DNA of 64,000 bases. Origin: JBOHUC01 sp050733935. GTDB lineage: Bacteria > Eisenbacteria > RBG-16-71-46 > DASYSL01. The notes beneath the pieces were generated by a model. That model saw only the letters and a list, made by a program, of their open reading frames with translations. It searched no databases and was not told the DNA's origin. This document shows positions 7,954 to 16,542 of this stretch, piece after piece. How positions within the stretch are numbered: position 1 is the first letter of the stretch; every line of letters starts with the position of its first letter. The DNA is taken from the NCBI GenBank assembly GCA_050733935.1, contig JBOHUC010000008.1, positions 1 through 64,000 on the forward strand, read 5' to 3'. The position numbers and the translations under genes are program-made.

Positions 7954-10900
7954 TCAGATGAGGTTCTGAATCCATCGCTGGACGCGGGCCATGAGGCCGG
8001 GGGACTCGGGGAAATAGGCCTCGAGTTCCGCGGCATTGCGCGGCCACGTGGCCGTCGCAACGAGGCAGGCGAAGTCGATGGCCGTCGTGAGCGCGGCGCC
8101 TCCCGAGATGGCGACCAGGACCTCTCCGTCCAACATCATGCTGCGGCGATCCTGGTTGTGGGATCCAATCGTGGCGAAATACAGGATCCGCTCCTGCGCC
8201 CCTTTCTCGATCCCGCGCAGGGAATCGGCGTGCAGAGCGACGATGTTCTGCGCCGTCGGGCCCTCCGCCCCCGAGGGAATCATAAGAGCGTCGGTGATGC
8301 TCTCGATGTCCTGCTGAGGATCGGAAGTCTGACGTCGGCGAATGACCAGGTAGCGGGAGAGAATCGGGCCCCATTCGGGGCGCGACAGGATTCCGAGCCC
8401 CTCGCGGCTGGCGAAAAACTGCGCCTTGAGGTGGATTTGCGGATGGTTCGGCCCATCGCTGGTCCACGGGTGCGCCGGCCCGGCATAGCTCGTCGTGAGC
8501 GTGTCGTGCTCCGCCTCGAGCGCGCGCAAGACATCCGGATGGAAGCGAAGAGCGGGAAACGCAACGGACCGGTTCCGACAAACCTCGAGCAGTGAGCCGA
8601 GCATGGCGCGCATGTCGTTCACATCGCTCTTTCGCGTGTAGAGCCCGACACGCAGCTCGCCGCCCGACGCGAGCAGATCCGGGTGGATGCGTCGGGATGC
8701 TTCGAGAAGTGAGGCGAGCGTCTCGCGCATGAGGCCGAGCGTGGGAAGCGAGCTGCTCGGCGCGTGATCCGCCGCCGGCGCGATCACATAGACGCGGCAG
8801 CCCCGCAGCGCCGCCGCGAAGAACATCCCCGCCCAGAAATCGCTCGTCCACAGCGAGTCCGGGGCCACCAGCGTCCCGCCCGAAGGCATGAGGTTGTAGA
8901 GCACGGCCTTGAGGACCGTGGCCGGCTTCGGCCCCCACCCCGTCTCGTTCATCGCGATCAACGCCTGGGAGAGCCAGCCCCGCTCGTCGAGCTGCGCCCG
9001 GACGGAGTCCTCGTTGGCGGGATACGGCCGGCTGCGAAGGCAGCGCGGAATCTCCTCCTCGTCGAACCCCTGGCTCCGGAGCAACCGGCGCGCCGCGATC
9101 TTGAGCTTCACGAGCTCGGGACCCCGGAGGACGAGGCTCCGATCCTCCCAGTCGGGACCCTGGTAGTGCTCTCCAATCCCCTGCCCCGTGAAGACTCCGC
9201 ATCCCGACGTGGGATCCTCCTCCGTCACATCACAGAACGCGATCTTCCGGTGGTCGCGCATCAGAATGTCGCCTGCGAAAGCGGGGTCCATGGGATAGGT
9301 GATGTGAATCTGCACCCGCACCCGCCTTTGCACGTATTCGGGGCCGCGACGCGCGAGCTCCGGGGACGATCGAATGGCTTCGCGAAGACGTTCGAGCGCG
9401 GTGGCGATCTCCTCGCGCAGAGCCGGATTCTTGAGCTCGGGCGTCTCGGCGGTCGACAGTCGCTCGAGGAGGGTGATCAGCCGTCGCGAGGCGTTGACCT
9501 GGTAGTAGTGCTCGTCGAGGAACACGACGAAAACCGGGAGATCCCGACGCTCGCCGCGGTCGAGCGCCCCGATCGCCGCGGTCATGGCGTCGATGTAGCC
9601 CCTCGCGACCTGCGTCCAGGCGACCCGGTCCTCCTCGCGGAGCGAGTTCAGGCCGCGAAAGTCGTGGATCCAGAGCACGTGGAATTCGCGCGTGTCACGG
9701 ATCGTCTGTCGGAGCAGCGGGTGGAACTGATCGTTGAGCACGTAGTTCACCGAGTTGCCCGACGTGAACGGGCCGCCGACGAGCCGGCCGGTGATCGTTT
9801 CGATCTCCGCCTGCGAGTCCCGATCCTCCGCGCGGAGTCCGTAGTTGAGCGGCATCCAGGCCAGCGCGGTGTCCCCCCATCGCTTCGCGGCGGCACGCAT
9901 CGAGCGGTCGATTCGCCCGACGATGCGACGAAAGGATTCCCGGGCTGCGAGCTGCCCGCTTTCGTCGAGCATCGCATCCGACGTCCGGACGATCTGGTCG
10001 AAGCGATCCTGGGCGATGCGGCCGAGCCCGCCGAGCCCTTCCGGGCGGCGCGCACGTCCGAATTGCCGGTTGAAAGGCACGACGATTTCCTGGTAGAGGA
10101 CGAGGCGTGCCGCATCCGCGAGTGAACGCCCGGCTTCCGCATCGCCGCCTGCAGCGCGCACAAACACCACTTCGAGCATGGCGTGATAGGTGGAGTCTTC
10201 GGCGCTGAAACTGTGCCCCGGGAGACGGTGGTGGCCGACGACCGTATCGAGCTGGCGTTCGAATTCCTGCCGGCTCTTGGTCGAGGAGTAGCCGTTCGGA
10301 GTCAGGTTTGGCGTCAGCATTCGGTCGAGCCACTCGATCGAGTGTTCGACTCGCGCGAGCTCGTCGGTCGCGACCCGCGAGGCGTCGGCTGCGATCGTCG
10401 CCGGGAGCTGCCCCTCCGGGAGATCGAGGTGGCGGCGGAAGGGCCGGGTGGAGCGATAGCGCGTCCAGGGAGTGTGGAACACGAATCCGAGCTGGATTCG
10501 CGGCCGGGTCGGCGAGTAGTCGAGTCGAAGCCGCTCGCCGTGATGGAACATTCCCCCGCGGCGCAGGGAACCCTGCGCCGAGAGCACCAGATCGTAGCGG
10601 CCCTCGTCGAAGTCCCGCTCTACTCCCACTCGCACGTACGGCAGCTTGAGGTACGTGCCGAGCGCCGTGCCCACACCGTGATTGTCGACGTCGAGGGCCC
10701 CCTCGAGGTTCACGTCGAGGAGACCGAACTGGGGCATCGCGACGCGCCCCTCCGCGTTCAGGAAGAATCGCGCTTCGGTGCGGTCATTAAGATAGTCGTA
10801 GCCGACGAGGGGCCCGAGCCCCAGCCGCCTGCGCGCGGGCTGGCCGAGCGCGGGGCCGAGGTCGTCCATGCCACCCGCGGGCGGAGGCTCCTGGCAGGGA

Positions 10901-10974
10901 GCGGGGCGGGGATCGAGAACGCCGAGCGACGAAGCGAAGACGAGAATGAGGTGCGGCAGGACGGCCCGGCGCAC
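7954..10974 (-). CDS. Very large exported phospholipase D-family protein
   Basis: 1006 residues from a GTG start with an export signal in the first ~28 residues. Residues ~50-175 are rich in beta-strand-like alternation (LGPLVGYDYLNDRTEARFF, LDVNLEGALDVDNHG) and may be an envelope-associated domain. Residues ~205-540 are helical and unrecognised. A complete HKD motif lies at His575-Lys577-Asp582 (HRKIAFCD), followed by GVFTGQGIGEHY...W.D.SL.LRGPE as in PLD enzymes. A second motif is incomplete: His848-Lys850 is present but Ala855 replaces Asp, and the GSHNQDRRSM element comes about 85 residues later instead of the usual ~15. It may be a nuclease, a phospholipase or a transferase; substrate unknown. 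It converges with the S41 gene 10 bases away. Confidence 0.75.
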   Translation of the reverse strand: MRRAVLPHLILVFASSLGVLDPRPAPCQEPPPAGGMDDLGPALGQPARRRLGLGPLVGYDYLNDRTEARFFLNAEGRVAMPQFGLLDVNLEGALDVDNHGVGTALGTYLKLPYVRVGVERDFDEGRYDLVLSAQGSLRRGGMFHHGERLRLDYSPTRPRIQLGFVFHTPWTRYRSTRPFRRHLDLPEGQLPATIAADASRVATDELARVEHSIEWLDRMLTPNLTPNGYSSTKSRQEFERQLDTVVGHHRLPGHSFSAEDSTYHAMLEVVFVRAAGGDAEAGRSLADAARLVLYQEIVVPFNRQFGRARRPEGLGGLGRIAQDRFDQIVRTSDAMLDESGQLAARESFRRIVGRIDRSMRAAAKRWGDTALAWMPLNYGLRAEDRDSQAEIETITGRLVGGPFTSGNSVNYVLNDQFHPLLRQTIRDTREFHVLWIHDFRGLNSLREEDRVAWTQVARGYIDAMTAAIGALDRGERRDLPVFVVFLDEHYYQVNASRRLITLLERLSTAETPELKNPALREEIATALERLREAIRSSPELARRGPEYVQRRVRVQIHITYPMDPAFAGDILMRDHRKIAFCDVTEEDPTSGCGVFTGQGIGEHYQGPDWEDRSLVLRGPELVKLKIAARRLLRSQGFDEEEIPRCLRSRPYPANEDSVRAQLDERGWLSQALIAMNETGWGPKPATVLKAVLYNLMPSGGTLVAPDSLWTSDFWAGMFFAAALRGCRVYVIAPAADHAPSSSLPTLGLMRETLASLLEASRRIHPDLLASGGELRVGLYTRKSDVNDMRAMLGSLLEVCRNRSVAFPALRFHPDVLRALEAEHDTLTTSYAGPAHPWTSDGPNHPQIHLKAQFFASREGLGILSRPEWGPILSRYLVIRRRQTSDPQQDIESITDALMIPSGAEGPTAQNIVALHADSLRGIEKGAQERILYFATIGSHNQDRRSMMLDGEVLVAISGGAALTTAIDFACLVATATWPRNAAELEAYFPESPGLMARVQRWIQNLI

Positions 10975-11048
10975 GCAGGCTCCCCTCGTGGATTCCTCGC
11001 AGTCACGCCGAAGTGGCAGCGAGGGAGCCTAGCACAACACTCGAACGA

Positions 11049-12578
11049 TTACACTTCGAAGCGCACGCCTTGCGACAGCGGCAGCTCCTTCCCGTAGTTG
11101 ATCGTCACCGTCTGGCGGCGCATGTAGAGCTTCCAGCTGTCCGACCCCGCTTCGCGGCCGCCGCCCGTGTCCTTCTCGCCGCCGAACGCGCCGCCGATCT
11201 CGGCCCCCGACGTGCCGATGTTCACGTTCGCGATCCCGCAGTCGCTGCCGGCCGCGGACAGGAACTTCTCCGCCGCGACCACGTCGCGCGTGAAGATCGC
11301 CGAGGAAAGCCCCTGCGGCACGCCGTTGTTCGCCGCGATCGCCTCGTCCACGTCCTTGACCTCGATCACGTAGAGGATCGGCGCGAACGTCTCCTCATGG
11401 ACGATCTTCATGTCGGCACGCGCGCGCACGAGCGTGGGCTCGACGTAGTGACCGGGCCGGCCGAGCTTCTTCCCGCCGTAGAGGATCTCGCCTCCTTCGG
11501 CCTTCACCTGCTCGAGCGCCTTCTGATAGTCCGTGACCGCCTGCTCGTCGACGAGCGGACCCATGAGCGTGTTGGAATCGAGCGGATCGCCGATCGTGAC
11601 CGACGCGTAGATCCTCTTGAGCCGGTCCACGACCTCCTTCGCCACACCCTTCTGAACCAGGAGCCGCCGGTTGGTCGTGCAGCGCTGCCCGGCCGTTCCC
11701 ACGGCGGCGAACGTCACCGCACGGACGGCAAGGTCGAGATCCGCGTCGTCGAGCACCGCGATCGCGTTGTTGCCGCCGAGCTCGAGGATCGTCCTTCCCA
11801 TGCGGGGACCGACGATCTCCGCGATGCGCCGGCCCATCCGGGTCGAGCCCGTCGCGGAAATGAGGGGCAGCCGCGGGTCGGCCAGCATGCGCTCCCCGAC
11901 CTCTGCGACCGAGCCCATGACGAGACCGAAAACGCCCGGGCACTCGTACTCCTCCATGAGCCGGTGGCAGATGTTCTGCACTGCGATCGCACACAGCGGC
12001 ACCTTGTGCGACGGCTTCCACACGACCGGATCGCCGCACACGACGGCGAGCGCCGCATTCCACGCCCACACTGCGACCGGAAAGTTGAACGCCGTGATCA
12101 CGCCGACCGGCCCGAGGGGATGCCATTGCTCGTACATGCGGTGCGAGGGACGCTCGCTGTGCATCGCGAGCCCGTAGAGCTGGCGCGAGAGACCGACCGC
12201 GAAGTCGCAGATGTCGATCATCTCCTGCACCTCGCCGAGCCCTTCGGAGAGGATCTTCCCGTTCTCGAGCGAGACGAGCCGGCCGAGGTCCTGCTTGTGC
12301 TCGCGCAACGCGTTTCCGAGGGCACGGATCACCTCGCCCCGCCGTGGCGCGGGGACGAGCCGCCAGGTCGCGAACGCGCGGCTCGCGGCCGTGACGACGG
12401 CCTCGTAGTCGGCGGCGGTCGCCTGCCGAACGCTTGCGATCGGCTCCCCGGTCGCGGGATTCGTGGAGACGATCTCGGCCCCGCGCGTCTCGATCCAGCG
12501 GCCGTGGGCGGCGCCGGAATTCACGGCGCGGATGCCGAGGCGGTCGAGAACCGCGGCGGCGGGAATCAGCGTGGACAT
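11049..12578 (-). CDS. amaB: Aldehyde dehydrogenase, ALDH7 (alpha-aminoadipic semialdehyde dehydrogenase) type
   Basis: 509 residues, full length for the family. It has the NAD-binding and catalytic signatures of ALDHs: ITAFNFPVAVWAWN, Glu in ELGGNN, and the nucleophile Cys300 in AGQRCTTNRRL. The Cys context and the ending GTSGAEIGGAFGGEKDTGGGREAGSD.WK.YMRRQT are typical of ALDH7/antiquitin enzymes, which oxidise L-2-aminoadipate 6-semialdehyde in lysine breakdown using NAD. No other lysine-catabolic gene lies nearby, so the physiological substrate is inferred from family only. Single gene, 470 bases or more from other likely partners in function. Confidence 0.88.
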   Translation of the reverse strand: MSTLIPAAAVLDRLGIRAVNSGAAHGRWIETRGAEIVSTNPATGEPIASVRQATAADYEAVVTAASRAFATWRLVPAPRRGEVIRALGNALREHKQDLGRLVSLENGKILSEGLGEVQEMIDICDFAVGLSRQLYGLAMHSERPSHRMYEQWHPLGPVGVITAFNFPVAVWAWNAALAVVCGDPVVWKPSHKVPLCAIAVQNICHRLMEEYECPGVFGLVMGSVAEVGERMLADPRLPLISATGSTRMGRRIAEIVGPRMGRTILELGGNNAIAVLDDADLDLAVRAVTFAAVGTAGQRCTTNRRLLVQKGVAKEVVDRLKRIYASVTIGDPLDSNTLMGPLVDEQAVTDYQKALEQVKAEGGEILYGGKKLGRPGHYVEPTLVRARADMKIVHEETFAPILYVIEVKDVDEAIAANNGVPQGLSSAIFTRDVVAAEKFLSAAGSDCGIANVNIGTSGAEIGGAFGGEKDTGGGREAGSDSWKLYMRRQTVTINYGKELPLSQGVRFEV

Positions 12579-12668
12579 GGAAACGACCTCCGGGAATCGC
12601 GTGACGTGATCGGCGTGGGCCGAGAATAGCAGAGATGCGCGAACACGGGGCGGCCGCGCTCGGCCGGA

Positions 12669-12989
12669 TCAGCCGCCCGCGTTCTCCGCGAGCAGGAGAT
12701 CGAGCTTCATGATCTGGAGGATGCTCTTGATGCGGGGCATGCAATTCTGCAGGTAGAATCGGGAACCGCGGGTCTTGCTCGCGGCGTGTGCTGAGATGAT
12801 GACGGCGAGTGCAGAGGAATCCATGAACTCGACCCGCCGGAAATCGAGCACGACATCCCGGCCGCCCTGTTCGATCTCCTCCTGGAGGATGCGCTCGAGC
12901 TCGCGCGTCTCGTCCCCTCCGAGCAGATACGAAGGCGGTGTCAGAATGATCGCTTCGTCGGTGCGCGTGATCTCGAGACGTTGCTTCAT
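12669..12989 (-). CDS. STAS-domain protein (anti-sigma factor antagonist-like)
   Basis: 106 residues forming one STAS domain. VVLDFRRVEFMDSSALAVIISAH carries the DSSAL motif in which the first or second Ser is phosphorylated in SpoIIAA/RsbV-type antagonists. Such proteins bind an anti-sigma kinase when unphosphorylated. No HPK/anti-sigma (RsbW-like) gene is adjacent, so its partner must be elsewhere. It ends in a short Ala/Glu/Gly tail. Confidence 0.85.
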   Translation of the reverse strand: MKQRLEITRTDEAIILTPPSYLLGGDETRELERILQEEIEQGGRDVVLDFRRVEFMDSSALAVIISAHAASKTRGSRFYLQNCMPRIKSILQIMKLDLLLAENAGG

Positions 12990-13158
12990 GGGAGGCTCCC
13001 GGTCGGATCCGACGCGTTGCGCGACACGAGCGCGCGACCGGTTGCGGCAACCGGCCTCGCCCGTTCAACGCGCGTAGCCTACTCCACCGCGGGGACGCGT
13101 CCAAGCGCCGCGGGCGATTCGCCCGGGAATTGTCGAAGATTTCGACCGGGGAGGATTC

Positions 13159-13316
13159 GTGGAGTTCGATGTCGCGACCGGAAGCGCGTTTCTTGCACGA
13201 ACTCCGGGCGTTCTGCGCTCGTGGCTCCTCGACCCAGATCGCGCGTGCTCGCGCGCGCCTACGGCGACGCGGTCGGGCCGTGGCGCGCCTACTTGCGGGT
13301 CGTCCGCCAGCCGTAG
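13159..13316 (+). pseudogene. Remnant of a DinB/YfiT-like gene (large internal deletion plus frameshift)
   Basis: A GTG at 13159, preceded by GGGGAGG, opens EFDVATGSAFLARTPGVLRSWLLD, which resembles the first helix of DinB-fold proteins (F.L..A...L.RTP.VLR..L). Further on, TQIAR in one frame and VLARAYGDAVGPWRAYLRVV in the next, ending at TAG 13314-13316, resemble the typical last helix (QIARVMA..YRDAVGPWR.YL). About 100 central residues, including the metal-binding His positions, are missing, and a one-base shift lies near 13247. The end overlaps the convergent alkyltransferase-like gene by 28 bases. The identification rests on two short stretches and is moderate only. Confidence 0.5.
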
Positions 13317-13705
13317 CGTTTCAGATCGACGCGCCCGCGCGCGTCGAATCGCACGCCTTCCTTCTCGAGTCGCAGTCGTTGCGTGAGGCCCGCATCCGGA
13401 TCGAGCGCGAACAGGCTGATCCGTCCCTGTGCGTTGAGAACGCGGTGCCAGGGCAGACCGCTCGCCGCACGCAGCGCGTAGAGCGCGTACCCCTCAAAAC
13501 GGGCCCGACCGGGAAGGCCCGCGAGGACCGCCACCTGCCCGTAGGTCGCGACACGCCCGCGCGGGATCCGGCGCACCACGTCGTAAATCCGCGGGTATCC
13601 TTTCGCCTCGATCTTCCCCTCCGCTCTCGGATTGCGGCGGTCGAGCCCTTCGCCACGGGCCCCCGGCCCGCCGGGCCCCTTGCCGCGCCCGCCCCGCTCG
13701 CGCAC
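13289..13705 (-). CDS. Alkyltransferase-like protein (MGMT C-terminal domain lacking the acceptor Cys)
   Basis: 138 residues from a GTG start; the first ~33 residues are low-complexity Gly/Arg and may not all be translated. The rest is the DNA-binding fold of O6-alkylguanine alkyltransferases: IYDVVRRIPRGRVATYGQVAVLAGLPGRAR (helix-turn-helix with the Arg finger region) then LPWHRVLNAQGRIS. The usual PCHRV active site reads PWHRV, so alkyl transfer is impossible. Proteins with this change (ATL/Atl1 type) bind O6-alkylguanine and hand it to nucleotide excision repair. It starts almost back to back with glgP, and its end overlaps the DinB remnant. Confidence 0.82.
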   Translation of the reverse strand: MRERGGRGKGPGGPGARGEGLDRRNPRAEGKIEAKGYPRIYDVVRRIPRGRVATYGQVAVLAGLPGRARFEGYALYALRAASGLPWHRVLNAQGRISLFALDPDAGLTQRLRLEKEGVRFDARGRVDLKRYGWRTTRK

Positions 13706-13755
13706 AATGCGTGCGTTTGTCGAACCAATGCCGAAGGGTCCTGGAGGAAACGTTC

Positions 13756-16290
13756 TTGCACCGGTCCGACGAGCCCCCAGCCGTCCTCAGACCGTCCGAT
13801 GGCATCCGCGCGAACCTGGACGCGGAATCCATCCGGCGGGATTTCGCCGACAACCTGTTCTACAACCAGGGCGCGCTTCCGATCACGGCGACGCCCAACG
13901 ATTACTACAAGGCGCTCGCGTACACGGTTCGCGAACGACTCTTGCGACGGTGGATCTCGACCATCGAATCCCTCTATCAGAAGGACGTCAAGGTCGTCGC
14001 GTACCTGTCCGCTGAATTCCTGATCGGCCCGCAGCTCGGATCGAACATCCTCCACCTCGACATCTGGGACCAGGTGCGCGCCGCGGTCGACGCGTCCGGC
14101 CTCGATCTCAACGAGCTGCTCGCGGAGGAGCAGGAGCCCGGCCTCGGGAACGGCGGCCTCGGCCGGCTCGCGGCCTGCTACCTCGATTCGCTCGCCACGC
14201 TCGAGATCCCCGCGGTCGGATACGGCATCCGCTACGAGTACGGCATCTTCGAGCAGCAGATCCACGACGGCTGGCAGGCCGAAGTGACGGACAAGTGGCT
14301 CGAGCTCGGCAATCCGTGGGAGATCCAGCGCCCGGACACTTCGTATCAGGTGGGCTTCGGAGGGCGCACCGAGCGGTGGACCGACGGCGAAGGGCGCCCG
14401 CGCATGCGCTGGATCCCCGACCGCATGGTGCGCGGCATCGCGCACGACATGCCGATCCTCGGCTACCGCGTGAACACCTGCAACCTGCTCCGCCTGTGGA
14501 AGGCGGAGGCGCACGAGCTGTTCGACCTGCAGGCCTTCAACGTGGGCGATTACTACGGCGCCGTGGACGCCAAGGTCGCCTCCGAGAACATCACGAAGGT
14601 GCTGTATCCGCCGGACGGGTCGATCCAGGGAAAGCAGCTCCGCCTCGAGCAGGAGTACTTCTTCGTGTCGGCGTCCCTCCAGGACATGATCGCCGTGCAC
14701 CTCATGCAGGGGCGGTCCCTCGACACGTTCCACCGCCACTTCGCCGTTCAGCTCAACGACACGCACCCGGCGATCGGCGTCGCCGAGCTCCAGCGCCTGC
14801 TCGTCGACGTGCACGGCCTCGAGTGGCCCGCGGCGTGGAAGGTCGTCCAGCAGACGTTTGCGTACACGAATCACACGCTGCTGCCGGAGGCGCTCGAGAC
14901 CTGGTCCCTCCCGCTCTTCGGGAACCTCCTTCCGCGTCATCTCGAAATCCTTTTCGACATCAATAAACCGTTCCTCGAGGAAGTCCGTACGCGCTTTCCG
15001 AATGATCCGGATCGCCTCGCGCGCATGTCGCTGATCGACGAGTCGGGGGAGCGTTCCGTGCGTATGGCGCACCTCGCGTGCGTCGGAAGCCACGCCGTGA
15101 ACGGCGTGGCCCGGCTCCACACGGAGCTCTTGAAGACTCAGGTCCTGCGCGACTTCGCGGAACTGTGGCCGGACCGGTTCCTGAATCGGACGAACGGCGT
15201 CTCGCCGCGGCGCTTCCTGCTGCTCAGCAACCCGGACCTCTCTCGCCTGATCGCAAGCCGGATCGGGGCGGCCTGGATTCGCGACCTCGACCGGCTCCGC
15301 GAGCTCGAGCCTCACGCGGAGGATCCGGAGTTCCGCGAGGAGTGGCGGAAGGTGAAGCGGGCCTCGAAGGAGCGGCTCGTCCGGATCCTGTTCGAGCGCA
15401 CGGGGGTGGTCACGCGGCCGGATGCGATGCTCGACGTCCAGGTGAAGCGCATGCACGAGTACAAGCGCCAGCACCTGAACGTCCTGCACGCGATCACGCT
15501 CTACAATCGTCTCCGGCGGGATCCGGACGACCGCGCGGTTCCGCGCACGATCCTGATCGCCGGAAAGGCCGCGCCCGGATACGCGATGGCGAGGCTCATC
15601 ATCAAGCTCGTGCACGGTGTCGCGGAGGTGATCCATCGCGACGCGACGATCGGCGACCGGCTTAAACTCGTGTTCTTCCCGAACTTCAACGTCAAGAACG
15701 CGCAGGCGATCTATCCCGCAGCCGAGCTATCGGAGCAGATCTCGCTCGCCGGCAAGGAGGCCTCCGGCACCGGGAACATGAAGCTCGCCCTGAACGGTGC
15801 GCTCACGATCGGGACGCTCGACGGGGCGAACATCGAGATTCGCGACGCGGTCGGCCACGAGAACTTCTTCCTGTTCGGGCTCGACGCGCGCCAGGTCGCG
15901 GACCTCAAGCAGAAGGGCACGCCCCCCGAGGAGTTCGCAGCCCGCGATCCCGAGCTCCGCGAGGCGCTCGACATGATCGGTGCGGGCGCCTTCTCGCAGG
16001 GCGACAAGGAGCTGTTTCGGCCGCTCCTCGATTCGCTGCTCCACCGGGACGAGTTCCTGGTGCTCGCGGACTATCGTTCCTACGTAGACTGCCAGGCGAA
16101 GGTCGAGGAGCTGTGGCGGGACCCCGAAGAGTGGACGCGGAAGGCAATCCTGAACGTCGCGCGGATGGGTTACTTCTCGTCCGATCGCGCCGTCCGCGAG
16201 TACTGCGAGGACATCTGGCAGGCGCGACCGGTGCCGATCGAGATCGGCCTCGAAGCGGCGACCGACGTACGCGCGGTGCGGGCGCGCTAG
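13756..16290 (+). CDS. glgP: Glycogen/alpha-glucan phosphorylase
   Basis: 844 residues, normal for GT35 enzymes, which release glucose 1-phosphate from glycogen or maltodextrins. I place the start at TTG 13756 because GGAGGAAA (13743-13750) precedes it and the in-frame GTG at 13711 has no ribosome-binding site. Conserved blocks include YLSAEFLIGPQLG, EEQEPGLGNGGLGRLAACYLDS, YGIRYEYGIF, QLNDTHPAIGV, TNHTLLPEALE, NRTNGVSPRRFL, QVKRMHEYKRQ and the PLP-binding Lys at about 676 in SGTGNMKLALNGALTIGTLDGANIEI. No other glycogen gene is in the window. Confidence 0.96.
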   Translation: MHRSDEPPAVLRPSDGIRANLDAESIRRDFADNLFYNQGALPITATPNDYYKALAYTVRERLLRRWISTIESLYQKDVKVVAYLSAEFLIGPQLGSNILHLDIWDQVRAAVDASGLDLNELLAEEQEPGLGNGGLGRLAACYLDSLATLEIPAVGYGIRYEYGIFEQQIHDGWQAEVTDKWLELGNPWEIQRPDTSYQVGFGGRTERWTDGEGRPRMRWIPDRMVRGIAHDMPILGYRVNTCNLLRLWKAEAHELFDLQAFNVGDYYGAVDAKVASENITKVLYPPDGSIQGKQLRLEQEYFFVSASLQDMIAVHLMQGRSLDTFHRHFAVQLNDTHPAIGVAELQRLLVDVHGLEWPAAWKVVQQTFAYTNHTLLPEALETWSLPLFGNLLPRHLEILFDINKPFLEEVRTRFPNDPDRLARMSLIDESGERSVRMAHLACVGSHAVNGVARLHTELLKTQVLRDFAELWPDRFLNRTNGVSPRRFLLLSNPDLSRLIASRIGAAWIRDLDRLRELEPHAEDPEFREEWRKVKRASKERLVRILFERTGVVTRPDAMLDVQVKRMHEYKRQHLNVLHAITLYNRLRRDPDDRAVPRTILIAGKAAPGYAMARLIIKLVHGVAEVIHRDATIGDRLKLVFFPNFNVKNAQAIYPAAELSEQISLAGKEASGTGNMKLALNGALTIGTLDGANIEIRDAVGHENFFLFGLDARQVADLKQKGTPPEEFAARDPELREALDMIGAGAFSQGDKELFRPLLDSLLHRDEFLVLADYRSYVDCQAKVEELWRDPEEWTRKAILNVARMGYFSSDRAVREYCEDIWQARPVPIEIGLEAATDVRAVRAR

Positions 16291-16542
16291 GTGTGGATTC
16301 TCACTAGGTTGTTTCCAGGTCCGGGGAGATGGCCACCTGGGGCCCTTTCCCCCCTCCTGCGCAGATGCCGATCGATGTATCATGAATGCCGCTTCGATCC
16401 CCATTGGCCCCTGCCGAGAACGGGGCAGACATTCGTCATCGTCCGTCGAATCGGCTCGAAGCCGACCCCCTCTGGTGGCGCAGGACGCGCCCCGTTTGGG
16501 AATCACGATGAAATGGTTCACCGTTGGCTGGAGGTGCAAGCC

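Noticed and set aside
13321..15636. 771-codon open frame on the minus strand
   Set aside because: Antisense shadow of glycogen phosphorylase; composition is typical of high-GC mirror frames.
16311..16345. CCAGGT...ACCTGG hairpin after glgP as a terminator
   Set aside because: Only 6 bp of stem with a 14-base loop and no T-run.
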